A DNA stretch of 7,258 bases from Sphingomonadales bacterium (GTDB lineage Bacteria > Pseudomonadota > Alphaproteobacteria > Sphingomonadales > Sphingomonadaceae): positions 1 to 7,258 of the forward strand of contig JAAFIT010000117.1 of the NCBI GenBank assembly GCA_013298745.1, read 5' to 3'. Positions 1-7,146 of this stretch are shown piece by piece; the first letter of the stretch is position 1; the number at the start of each line of letters is the position of its first letter. The position numbers and the translations under genes were made by a program. A model generated the notes under the pieces. That model did not search any database. It was given only the letters and a program-made list of their open reading frames with translations, and was not told the origin of the DNA.

Positions 1-228
1 TTCATCTACATGACCGACTTCAAGCGCCGCGGCGACCCCTGGACCGGCAAACAGGCCTGGCCCGACCATGCCCTGCGCCCCGGTTTCGGCGCCGCCCTGT
101 CGGCAATGAGCGTCCGCCAGCGCGACCTGTTCGGCTTCCCGCCGCCGGGGAGCGATTACTGGACACCGGAAACGCTCGCCGGGGTAGCGGCGCGTTATCC
201 GGCGATGGATATGACGCCTTACAGATAA
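1..228 (+). CDS. C-terminal fragment, possibly phytanoyl-CoA dioxygenase (PhyH) family
   Basis: The frame is open from the first base and ends at TAA 226-228, giving the last 75 residues of a protein whose start lies outside the window. The fragment begins FIYMTDFKRRGDPW and closes with an aromatic, proline-rich tail (RDLFGFPPPGSDYWT, then ARYPAMDMTPYR). This tail resembles, from memory, the end of bacterial phytanoyl-CoA dioxygenase-like proteins, which are Fe(II)/2-oxoglutarate oxygenases. The iron-binding HxD...H residues that would prove it are not visible here, so the family call is tentative, while the coding status is well supported. It converges on the VOC gene across 40 bp that contain a GC-rich hairpin. 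A protein of unknown function is the alternative. Confidence 0.45.
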   Translation, partial: FIYMTDFKRRGDPWTGKQAWPDHALRPGFGAALSAMSVRQRDLFGFPPPGSDYWTPETLAGVAARYPAMDMTPYR

Positions 229-230
229 GA

Positions 231-255
231 GCCTCCGGCGGCTGGCGCCGGCGGC
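231..255. terminator. GC-rich hairpin between convergent genes, possible bidirectional terminator
   Basis: GCCTCCGGCG (231-240) and CGCCGGCGGC (246-255) form a 10-bp stem with one mismatch around the 5-nt loop GCTGG. It starts 2 bp after the TAA of the upstream gene and lies 13 bp beyond the VOC stop codon. There is no T-run on either side, so it is not a textbook intrinsic terminator. Its position between two convergent stop codons suggests 3'-end formation or message protection, which is inference. Confidence 0.4.
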
Positions 256-268
256 CCCAGACCCCATC

Positions 269-634
269 TCATGCATCTTCCTGGATGAGGCGGATCAGGG
301 ACCCGTCGGGATCGATCAGCGCGCCGACCAGCCCGCCCCAATGCTCGCGCTTGGGGCGATGCGCCCGCGGCCAGCCGGTGGTGGTTTCCGGAATGCCGGC
401 GGCCAGGACGACGTCGAAGAAGCCGTTGATGTCATCCATGCGGAAACAGCAGCCGAACGAACTCGTTGCCGGATCGAGATCGGGATAAGGGAAGAACTCG
501 ATCGTCAGGCCGCCGCGTTCGAGGATCATCCAGCCCGCATCGCGCCAGCTTTCGGCAAAGCCCAGCGCTGCATAAAAGCCTGCTGTCGCAGTGAAATCAC
601 GCGACGGCAGATTGGGTGTGGCATGGTCGGCCAT
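269..634 (-). CDS. VOC family protein, bleomycin-resistance/glyoxalase-like
   Basis: This 121-residue protein belongs to the vicinal oxygen chelate superfamily, whose members are built from beta-alpha-beta-beta-beta modules and often dimerise to bind a metal, a substrate or a drug. The N-terminus shows the usual first strand and helix (NLPSRDFTATAGFYAALGF, residues 8-26). There follow MILERGGLTIEFFPYPDLDP (36-55), a CCFRMDD strand (62-68), and the terminal DPDGSLIRLIQ (108-118) typical of the bleomycin-resistance-like branch. The length fits a single-domain member. The start at 634 is chosen over the longer open frame to 721 because the family begins at MADHATPNLPSRDF and a GAAGG lies about 10 nt upstream; the longer form would add 29 residues with no family character. 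It is divergent from the S10 peptidase gene. The true substrate cannot be read from sequence, and drug binding should not be assumed. Confidence 0.85.
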   Translation of the reverse strand: MADHATPNLPSRDFTATAGFYAALGFAESWRDAGWMILERGGLTIEFFPYPDLDPATSSFGCCFRMDDINGFFDVVLAAGIPETTTGWPRAHRPKREHWGGLVGALIDPDGSLIRLIQEDA

Positions 635-741
635 GATGCGGAACCTTCGGATCGCGGGACGGCGATTTGAACCGCCATTCGGCATGCCAGTCAACGGAAG
701 CCCCCTTGCTCCCGCAGCCACCCCCGCTAATGTCCGGCGCC
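635..741. promoter_or_regulatory. Divergent upstream region of VOC and S10 peptidase genes
   Basis: These 107 bp separate two divergent starts and must hold, or lie next to, promoters for both. I see no convincing -35/-10 pair and no clear operator. The peptidase ATG at 742 has no obvious Shine-Dalgarno sequence in front of it, and neither does the in-frame ATG at 730. A TTG at 667 is also in frame. GGCG/CGCC arms at 661-664 and 673-676 flank ATTTGAAC, a small inverted repeat of unknown meaning. Confidence 0.3.
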
Positions 742-2253
742 ATGAAACTCCGCCTCACGATCGCCGCCCTGCTGCTGCTCGGCACCGCTCCCGCCTTCGC
801 GCAGGAGGCTGAAAAGCCGCCAGCCAAAGCGGAAAAGGCCGATGAGGCGATTCCGGCACCCAACCGGTCGGTCACCAAGCATAAGGGCACTTTCGGCGGC
901 AAGGCGATCAGCTACACCGCCACCGCCGGTGAGACCTATTTGAAGGACAAGGACGGCAAGCCGACCGCGGCGATCTTTTCAACGAGCTACATCAAGGACG
1001 GTCCGAAGGACCCCAACCGGCCCATCACCTTCCTCTATAACGGCGGCCCCGGCTCCGGATCGGTGTGGCTGCACATGGGTGCCTTTGGCCCCAAGCGGGT
1101 GAAGATCCCCGATGCCAAGGACGATGGCGCGCCGCCCTATCCGATCATCGACAACCCCGACAGCCTGCTCGATGTGACCGATCTGGTGTTCATCGATCCG
1201 GTCGGCACCGGCTTTTCGCACGCGCTCGGCAAGACCGATCCCAAGAGTTTCTATGGCGTTACGCAGGACGCCAAGTCGATCAGCGAGTTCATCCGGTTGT
1301 GGCTCAACGAGAATGGCCGCTGGAATTCGCCCAAGTTCATCGGCGGCGAAAGCTATGGCACCACCCGCTCGGCGGCGCTGATCAACCAGCTTGAGGGCCA
1401 ATACAATGACGTCGCGGTCAACGGCGTCATCCTGATCTCGACCATCCTCGATTTCGGCGCCGAAGCCGAAACCGAAGGCAATGAGATGCAATATGTCGTC
1501 ACACTGCCGTCGATGGCGGCGGTGGCCGCTTATCACAAGCAGTTGCCGCAGCAGCCGGCGGCACTCGAACCCTTCCTCGACGAGGCGCGGGCCTTTGCGC
1601 GTGGCCCCTACATCACCGCGCTGTTGAAGGGCAACCAGCTGCCCGCCGAGGAGCGCGCCGCGGTGCGCAAGCAGCTGGCCTATTTCACCGGCCTGTCGGA
1701 GGATTATCTCGAAAAGGCCAATCTGCGCGTCAGCCCCAGCCGCTTTTACAAGGAACTGCTGCGGACACGCGGCACCAGCGTCGGCCGCCTCGATGCCCGC
1801 TATCTCGGCATCGATTACGACAATGCCGGCGAAACCCCCGACAATGACCCGAGCTTCTACGGCATCGATGCGTCCTACACCGCTGCGATCAACAGCTGGG
1901 CGCGCGACGGCCTCGGCTACAAGACCGATCGCTCCTATGTCACCATCGGCGGTGTCGGCCCCTGGGACTGGAAGCTCGGCGATGGCCGCGACGGCACCAC
2001 CTATGTCAACGTCGCGCCCTATCTTTCAAAGGCGCTCCGCGAGAACAGCGGCATGAGGATCTTCAACGCGCAGGGCTATTATGATTTCGCCACGCCGTTC
2101 TTCGGCGCCGAACAGTCTCTGACCAGGCCGGGGTTTCCGGACGGACGAGTGGAGTTCCACTATTACGACGCCGGCCACATGATGTACGTCCGTGATCAGG
2201 ATCTTACGAAATTGTCCAAGGACATCAGAGGCTTCATCGAGCGCCAGAAATAG
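742..2253 (+). CDS. Secreted S10 family serine carboxypeptidase
   Basis: A full-length 503-residue peptidase S10 (serine carboxypeptidase) that removes C-terminal residues from peptides and is predicted to work in the periplasm or outside the cell. Residues 1-20 are a classical signal peptide (MKLRLTIAALLLLGTAPAFA, cut before Q21). The alpha/beta-hydrolase core shows the S10 oxyanion block NGGPGSGS (from N100), the nucleophile in GGESYGTT (Ser204), the acid in YYDFATP (Asp448) and the base in DAGHMMY (His479), so the catalytic triad is complete. A charged, Ala/Lys/Glu-rich linker (about 21-42) follows the signal. The start at 742 gives the cleanest signal peptide; ATG 730 or TTG 667 would add 4 or 25 residues, and none has a good ribosome-binding site. 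It is divergent from the VOC gene and convergent with the glycine-zipper gene. The substrate is unknown. Confidence 0.93.
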   Translation: MKLRLTIAALLLLGTAPAFAQEAEKPPAKAEKADEAIPAPNRSVTKHKGTFGGKAISYTATAGETYLKDKDGKPTAAIFSTSYIKDGPKDPNRPITFLYNGGPGSGSVWLHMGAFGPKRVKIPDAKDDGAPPYPIIDNPDSLLDVTDLVFIDPVGTGFSHALGKTDPKSFYGVTQDAKSISEFIRLWLNENGRWNSPKFIGGESYGTTRSAALINQLEGQYNDVAVNGVILISTILDFGAEAETEGNEMQYVVTLPSMAAVAAYHKQLPQQPAALEPFLDEARAFARGPYITALLKGNQLPAEERAAVRKQLAYFTGLSEDYLEKANLRVSPSRFYKELLRTRGTSVGRLDARYLGIDYDNAGETPDNDPSFYGIDASYTAAINSWARDGLGYKTDRSYVTIGGVGPWDWKLGDGRDGTTYVNVAPYLSKALRENSGMRIFNAQGYYDFATPFFGAEQSLTRPGFPDGRVEFHYYDAGHMMYVRDQDLTKLSKDIRGFIERQK

Positions 2254-2259
2254 CGCCAT

Positions 2260-2287
2260 GCCCCGCTGCCGGTGACGGGAGCGGGGC
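2260..2287. terminator. GNRA-capped hairpin between convergent genes
   Basis: GCCCCGCT (2260-2267) pairs perfectly with AGCGGGGC (2280-2287). Inside, CCG (2269-2271) pairs with CGG (2276-2278) around a GTGA tetraloop of the stable GNRA type, leaving one G-G mismatch. The hairpin begins 6 bp after the peptidase stop and lies 14 bp beyond the stop of the convergent glycine-zipper gene. There is no T-tract on either strand (AAAGAG follows on plus), so it may act as a Rho-assisted or bidirectional 3'-end structure rather than a classical intrinsic terminator. Confidence 0.5.
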
Positions 2288-2301
2288 AAAGAGCCAGAGG
2301 T

Positions 2302-3528
2302 TCAGCTGTTATCGCGAACCGAGCGCAGACGCTCGCTGAGCTGGTCAAGCCGCGTCTGCACGCGCGCTTCATTGCGGGTTGAGATGACGCCCTTGCGGTT
2401 GCGCAGCGACTGATCATAGCGGCGGATCGATGCCAGTTCATTCTCGGCAAGACGCGCTTCGTCGCGGGTCAGCGCGCCCGAGCTGGCGCCGCTATCAATG
2501 CGGGTTTCGAGCCGGACGAACCGCGATTTTATATCACGCTGACCGCCGTTCCCGGCGCCGTTGCCAAAGCCATTGTCAGCAATGAAATTCCCACGCGTAT
2601 CGTAGCTGCCACGCACCGTCCCGGGATTCCAGCGGCCGCGCGCGTCGTAATAGCCGGGCTGGGCATCGGCGACCCAATTGCCGTTGACATCGCGGCGGCC
2701 ATCGACCTGCCCAGGCTGCCAGCGACCGTAGCGATCATAGCTGCCGCTGGTGCGGCCGGCGACCCAGCGGCCATTCTGCCAATAGCCATTGACCATATCC
2801 ATGCCATTGGCATTTTCGGCGATGAATACGCCGCGGGCATCGTAGCGGCCGCGCACAGTGCCCGCGTTCCAGCGGCCACGCGCATCGTAATAGCCCGGCT
2901 GGGCATCGGCGACCCAATTGCCATTGCCGTCGCGCCGTCCATTGGCCTGCCCCTGTTGCCAGCGACCATTGCGATCATAGCTGCCGCTGGTGTCACCCGC
3001 GATCCACCGGCCATTGGCCCAATAGCCGTTGACCATGCCGACGCTGTAGCGATTGCTCGAATCGAACTCTGTGGCGGCCGGCGCCATCCAGCGGCCATTG
3101 GCATCGCGATAGCCAATCGCGGCGCTGCTGTTCTGCGCCACCACCCAGCGGTTCTGACTGTCGTAATAGCCGCGCGGCGCGCCTTCGACCCAGTTGCTGT
3201 CGCGATCATAATAGCCGGTCTGCGCTGTCGCTGCGATGTCGCTCGGGTTCCACACGCCCGCTTTGTCGTAATAGCCATAGGCGCTGGCGCAATTTCCGTT
3301 GCCGCGGCTGACCTGGTTGCCGACAACCCCGCCACCAACGGCGCCAAGGATGGTGGCGAGGGTCTTGTCACCGCTGCCGGCGATGACATTGCCGAGCACC
3401 CCGCCGATGCCGGCGCCCGCGACAGTGCCGATAACGCGGTTGTTGCGATGGGCCTCGCAACCTTGCTGAGCAAGCACGGGTGCGGCGGTGGATGAAAGCA
3501 GTACGGCGGCAAGGATGAAAGTGCGCAT
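2302..3528 (-). CDS. Secreted glycine-zipper 2TM protein with (Y)YDxxGRW repeat array
   Basis: A 408-residue exported protein. A signal peptide ([20 protein letters not shown], cut before Q21) precedes a glycine-zipper 2TM segment at about 32-77, with [20 protein letters not shown] and [11 protein letters not shown] halves. This segment is bracketed by Cys24 and Cys80, which could form a disulfide. It is not a lipoprotein, since Cys24 lacks a lipobox. Residues about 86-320 hold 14 units of a roughly 15-residue motif (Y/S/R)(Y/R)D-x-x-G-R-W, including an exact-period 80-residue tandem duplication. The C-terminus (about 332-408) is charged and looks alpha-helical, perhaps coiled coil. Glycine-zipper segments in such proteins usually insert into or associate with membranes; the role of the repeats is unknown. 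The start at 3528 is supported by the signal peptide and by AGGA about 9 nt upstream; 13 further upstream in-frame residues look spurious. An EcfG-like promoter lies just upstream. Confidence 0.8.
   Translation of the reverse strand: MRTFILAAVLLSSTAAPVLAQQGCEAHRNNRVIGTVAGAGIGGVLGNVIAGSGDKTLATILGAVGGGVVGNQVSRGNGNCASAYGYYDKAGVWNPSDIAATAQTGYYDRDSNWVEGAPRGYYDSQNRWVVAQNSSAAIGYRDANGRWMAPAATEFDSSNRYSVGMVNGYWANGRWIAGDTSGSYDRNGRWQQGQANGRRDGNGNWVADAQPGYYDARGRWNAGTVRGRYDARGVFIAENANGMDMVNGYWQNGRWVAGRTSGSYDRYGRWQPGQVDGRRDVNGNWVADAQPGYYDARGRWNPGTVRGSYDTRGNFIADNGFGNGAGNGGQRDIKSRFVRLETRIDSGASSGALTRDEARLAENELASIRRYDQSLRNRKGVISTRNEARVQTRLDQLSERLRSVRDNS
2557..3036 (-). repeat. Two tandem 240-bp in-frame repeats
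   Basis: Unit 1 (3036 down to 2797, residues 165-244) and unit 2 (2796 down to 2557, residues 245-324) have a period of exactly 240 bp (80 codons). Hand comparison of 2581-2796 with 2821-3036 gives 40 differences in 216 positions, about 81% identity; the last 24 bp of unit 2 diverge. Each unit starts MVNGYW and contains five sub-repeats: one of 20 residues (with YWxNGRW) and four of 15 (SYDRxGRW, RRDx[12 protein letters not shown], then RYDARGVF or SYDTRGNF). More degenerate copies lie upstream ([32 protein letters not shown]). This indicates stepwise expansion from a 15-residue element followed by a recent 80-codon duplication. Confidence 0.88.
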
Positions 3529-3559
3529 GGCGAGTTCCTGAAATGATGTCCTGCCGCTT

Positions 3560-3585
3560 GGACGCACCAGCCGCCGATAAGTTCC
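3560..3585 (-). promoter_or_regulatory. EcfG-like (general stress sigma factor) promoter for the glycine-zipper gene
   Basis: Read on the minus strand, GGAAC (3585-3581) is followed by exactly 16 nt and then CGTC (3564-3561). The known alphaproteobacterial EcfG/SigT promoter is GGAAC-N16/17-CGTT, so this differs by one base. It would place the transcript start near 3553 and leave a leader of about 25 nt before the ATG at 3528, with the Shine-Dalgarno AGGA inside it. Geometry and motif both fit, but a match this short can arise by chance, and no EcfG, PhyR or NepR gene is in view. Confidence 0.42.
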
Positions 3586-3593
3586 TCAAATAT

Positions 3594-3621
3594 TTCAACT
3601 TTATGAATTCTCGTTCATATT
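3594..3621 (+). promoter_or_regulatory. Weak sigma-70-like promoter candidate for argG
   Basis: TTCAAC (3594-3599) and CATATT (3616-3621), separated by 16 bp, are the best -35/-10 pair I can find upstream of argG. They match consensus at 3 of 6 and 4 of 6 positions. The area is the most AT-rich stretch of the window. The dyad at 3602-3619 would fill the spacer and overlap the -10, where a repressor would block RNA polymerase. Low certainty; the start site is not determined. Confidence 0.25.
3602..3619. promoter_or_regulatory. 18-bp dyad resembling an ArgR operator (ARG box)
   Basis: TATGAA (3602-3607) and TTCATA (3614-3619) are perfect inverted arms around TTCTCG. Against the enterobacterial ARG-box consensus wnTGAATnnnnATTCAnw the site agrees at every defined position except one (G instead of A at 3613). 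It lies 104 bp upstream of the argG start, in the divergent region. Arginine-repressor control of argG is well known in other bacteria, but ArgR is not generally reported for sphingomonads, so the regulator could be another dimeric protein. Confidence 0.4.
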
Positions 3622-3655
3622 CGATGACTCTTTGGCCTTGGCAACACGCCTGGAA

Positions 3656-3679
3656 AACCCGCATTCCCATGCGCGGGTT
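3656..3679 (+). other. Hairpin in the argG leader
   Basis: AACCCGC (3656-3662) pairs with GCGGGTT (3673-3679). An alternative fold pairs AACCC-GCAT with ATGC and GGGTT around a TCCC tetraloop, with a 2-nt bulge. It sits about 43 nt before the argG start and has no T-tract after it. GCAAC (3641-3645) just upstream could pair either with GTTGC at 3677-3681 or with GTTGC at 3713-3717 next to the ribosome-binding site, so alternative structures are possible but not demonstrated. Confidence 0.4.
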
Positions 3680-3706
3680 GCACCGCTATAGCCGCGCCAA
3701 GCCAAC

Positions 3707-3713
3707 AAGAAGG
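3707..3713 (+). promoter_or_regulatory. Ribosome-binding site that sets the argG GTG start
   Basis: AAGAAGG lies 9 nt before GTG 3723. It is the best Shine-Dalgarno sequence in the leader, and it selects the GTG over the in-frame ATG codons at 3603, 3624 and 3669, none of which has a comparable site. Confidence 0.65.
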
Positions 3714-3722
3714 TTGCTGCCT

Positions 3723-4952
<1,230 letters not shown>

Positions 4953-5612
4953 TTACCAGGGCAGCGTCTTGCCGGTGTAATCGAGGTAGCGGTGCCCCGG
5001 CGCCGTTTCGGCTTCAATGACATTGGCGAGGCCGGTGACGCTGGTGGCGACATCGATATCGGCGCCATCGCCGCCCATGTCGGTCTTCACCCAGCCCGGA
5101 TGCAGGCTGAGCACGGCGAAATCCTTGCCCTCGGCGGCGGCAAAGCCGCGCGTCAGCGAGTTGAGTGCCGCCTTTGAGGCGCTGTAAAGCTCCGCCATCG
5201 CGTGCTGGCGCAGCGCCACCGAGCCGAGGATCGACGACATGAAGGCGATGGTGCCGCCGGGCTTGACCGTGCCCAGCAACGCCCGCGCCGTGCGAATTGG
5301 CGACGTCGCATTGGTCATCATCAGCGCTGCCAGCTCATCGGCGGTCACCTTGTCGGCGCTGCCGTGCTTCGGCCCGGTCACGCCGGCGTTGACGAACACC
5401 AGATCGAACGGCCCCTTTTGCCGTGCCGCCAGCGCCTGCACCGCTTCGACATCATCGATATCAACATTTTCCACGGTCACGCCGGCGACTGCCGCCAGTT
5501 CGGCCGACGGGCTGCGCTGGGTGGCGACGACCTGCCAGCCGCGCTTCACAAGCTCCTGCGCCAGCCCGAGGCCGAGCCCGCGCGATGCGCCGATGATGAT
5601 TGCCGTCTTCAT
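4953..5612 (-). CDS. Short-chain dehydrogenase/reductase (SDR)
   Basis: A 219-residue cytoplasmic NAD(P)-dependent oxidoreductase with a Rossmann fold. The cofactor loop GASRGLGLG is at 8-16, the NAG strand at 75-77 and the helix Asn in MTNATSP (Asn101). The catalytic residues are Ser127 in MSSILGS and Tyr143/Lys147 in LYSASKAAL, followed by HPGWVKTDMGG (171-181). Arg33 in ATQRSP after the second strand suggests NADP(H) preference. The short length, the 16-residue Ser-Tyr spacing and the HPGWVKTDMGG block fit the C-factor/sniffer-like carbonyl-reductase branch of classical SDRs. GGAG about 9 nt before the ATG supports the start. It is the last gene of the folD-MarC cluster, 26 bp after the MarC stop. 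The substrate is unknown. Confidence 0.92.
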   Translation of the reverse strand: MKTAIIIGASRGLGLGLAQELVKRGWQVVATQRSPSAELAAVAGVTVENVDIDDVEAVQALAARQKGPFDLVFVNAGVTGPKHGSADKVTADELAALMMTNATSPIRTARALLGTVKPGGTIAFMSSILGSVALRQHAMAELYSASKAALNSLTRGFAAAEGKDFAVLSLHPGWVKTDMGGDGADIDVATSVTGLANVIEAETAPGHRYLDYTGKTLPW

Positions 5613-5638
5613 GGTGCCAGCTCCGATTGGGTGAAGGA

Positions 5639-6283
5639 TTACAGCGAAAAGCTCTGCTTGATGCCATCAACGACGAATTGCGCCGCCAGTGCCGCCAGCA
5701 CAACGCCGAGCAGCCGCGTCAACGCGCCCTCGAATTTGGCGCCCATGAATTTCATGATCGGCGCCGCCGCCAGCAGCGACAAGAGGGTGAGCGCCATGAC
5801 GGCCACCAGCGCCGCCAGCACCGCGGCTTCGGCGGCAAGGCTGTCGGTGCGCGCCGAGAGCAGCATCACCGAAGCAATCGAGCCCGGGCCGGCGAGCATC
5901 GGGATCGCCATCGGAAACACCGAAATGTCCTCCGCCTCCAGATCAGGGGCCGCCGCCTTGACGCCTTCGGCGCGGCTTTCGCGGCGCTGGGTGCGCTTTT
6001 CGAACACCATGTCGATGGCGATCAGGAACACCATCACGCCGCCGGCGATCTTGAAGGCAGCCAGACTGATGCCGAGCGCGCCGAGAAACGCCTCACCACC
6101 CAAGGCAAACGCCACCAGCACGCCACTGGCAATCAGCACGGATCGCAGCGCCATGCTGCGGCGATGCGCGGCGCTGGTGCCCGAGGTGAGCGACGAAAAG
6201 ATCGGCACGCAGCCCGGCGGATCGATGACCACGAACAGCGTGACGAACGACGACACGAACAGCGCCATGAGTTCCGAATTCAT
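5639..6283 (-). CDS. MarC family integral membrane protein
   Basis: A 214-residue inner-membrane protein of the MarC (UPF0056) family. About six hydrophobic spans are visible (roughly 5-24, 45-64, 69-93, 123-143, 151-175 and 187-206). A charged loop (95-118, [13 protein letters not shown] and following) splits the two halves. The family signatures VIDPPGCVP (19-27) and [14 protein letters not shown] (123-136), at the start of each half, suggest internal duplication. Despite the name, the E. coli homologue is not established as a multiple-antibiotic-resistance determinant, and the transported substrate, if any, is unknown. Its ATG overlaps the folD TGA in an ATGA junction, implying translational coupling; an AAGG about 10 nt upstream may also help. 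The context next to folD is positional and does not reveal a folate role. Confidence 0.88.
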   Translation of the reverse strand: MNSELMALFVSSFVTLFVVIDPPGCVPIFSSLTSGTSAAHRRSMALRSVLIASGVLVAFALGGEAFLGALGISLAAFKIAGGVMVFLIAIDMVFEKRTQRRESRAEGVKAAAPDLEAEDISVFPMAIPMLAGPGSIASVMLLSARTDSLAAEAAVLAALVAVMALTLLSLLAAAPIMKFMGAKFEGALTRLLGVVLAALAAQFVVDGIKQSFSL

Positions 6284-7146
6284 GCCGCGCGGGCCTTGGC
6301 AGCCTTCAGCGTATTGTCGAGCAAACAGGCAATCGTCATCGGCCCGACGCCGCCGGGCACCGGCGTGATCCAGCCAGCGCGCGGCAGAGCGCCATCATAA
6401 TCGACGTCGCCGGTGAGCCTCGTCTTGCCGTCGGGAAGGGCGACGCGGTTCATGCCGACATCGATGACACAGGCGCCGGGACGAATCCAGTCGCCCTTGA
6501 CGAGGTGCACGACGCCGACCGCCGCGACGACAATCTCCGCCCGGCCGACATGGCCGGCGAGATCGCGGGTGCGCGAATGCGCCAGCGTCACTGTGGCGCT
6601 CGCCGCGGTCAGAAGTGCCGCCATCGGCTTGCCGACGATGTTGGAGCGACCGATGACCAGCGCCTCCTTGCCCGACAGATCGCCGAGCGCCTCGCGGATC
6701 ATCATCAGGCAGCCCGAAGGCGTGCACGGCACCAGCGCCGGCAGCCCGGTCGCCAACCGCCCGGCGTTGACCGGGTGAAAGCCATCGACATCCTTGGCCG
6801 GATCGATGGCGGCGATCACCGTATCGGCATCGATATGGCGTGGCAGCGGCAATTGGACGAGGATGCCATCGACAGCGGGATCAGCATTGAGCGCCGCCAC
6901 CAGCGCCAGCAGTTCGGCCTGAGATGTTTCCGCCGGCAGGCGATGCGTCGCCGACACCATACCAGCAGCTTCGGTGGCGATGCCCTTGGAACGCACATAA
7001 ACCGCGCTGGCCGGATCATCGCCAACGATGACGACGGTCAGCCCCGGCGCCCGGCCGTGGGCAACCACGAAATCGGCAACGCCTGCGGCCACTTCGGCGC
7101 GCAACGCTGCGGCGCGCGCCTTGCCGTCGATAATGATCGCGCTCAT
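6280..7146 (-). CDS. folD: Bifunctional methylenetetrahydrofolate dehydrogenase/methenyltetrahydrofolate cyclohydrolase
   Basis: FolD oxidises 5,10-methylene-tetrahydrofolate with NADP+ and hydrolyses the methenyl form to 10-formyl-tetrahydrofolate, supplying one-carbon units for purines and initiator tRNA. The 288 residues match the family length. The catalytic domain has YVRSK (50-54, with the essential Lys54), QLPLP (98-102, Gln98), [12 protein letters not shown] (118-129, Asp121) and PCTPSG (140-145). The NADP-binding domain has GRSNIVGKP (166-174), DVGMN (229-233), GDVDYDG (246-252) and [11 protein letters not shown] (261-271). All key residues coincide in number with those of the E. coli enzyme. 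It overlaps the preceding reading frame by ATGA and overlaps MarC by ATGA, so it sits inside a coupled operon whose promoter lies beyond the window. Confidence 0.97.
   Translation of the reverse strand: MSAIIIDGKARAAALRAEVAAGVADFVVAHGRAPGLTVVIVGDDPASAVYVRSKGIATEAAGMVSATHRLPAETSQAELLALVAALNADPAVDGILVQLPLPRHIDADTVIAAIDPAKDVDGFHPVNAGRLATGLPALVPCTPSGCLMMIREALGDLSGKEALVIGRSNIVGKPMAALLTAASATVTLAHSRTRDLAGHVGRAEIVVAAVGVVHLVKGDWIRPGACVIDVGMNRVALPDGKTRLTGDVDYDGALPRAGWITPVPGGVGPMTIACLLDNTLKAAKARAA

Noticed and set aside
640..664. GGAAC on the plus strand upstream of the S10 gene as a second EcfG-type promoter
   Set aside because: Bases 16-17 nt downstream read GGCG/GCGA rather than CGTT, so the -10 element is missing.
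656..676. tRNA T-arm-like string GGTTCAAATC on the minus strand between the VOC and S10 genes
   Set aside because: The flanking stem does not pair in the register of a real T-arm, and no D-arm, anticodon arm or acceptor stem can be found; not a tRNA and not convincing as an attachment-site remnant.
979..1536. 185-codon minus-strand open frame opposite the S10 peptidase
   Set aside because: It is a shadow of a gene with an intact catalytic triad; its His/Asp/Ile-rich composition mirrors the codons of the sense frame.
2557..3036. Direct repeats considered as a CRISPR array or mobile-element ends
   Set aside because: The repeats are contiguous, in frame, share an 80-codon period and have no spacers, so they are protein-coding repeats.
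2529..3512. Long overlapping frames on both strands across the repeat region
   Set aside because: The periodic codons of the glycine-zipper protein keep other frames open; only the 2302-3528 frame has a signal peptide, a glycine zipper and coherent repeats.
5202..6368. 388-codon plus-strand open frame opposite the dehydrogenase and MarC genes
   Set aside because: It is antisense to two clear family members, has low-complexity Ala/Ser/Arg-rich composition typical of GC-rich shadow frames, and shows no domain.
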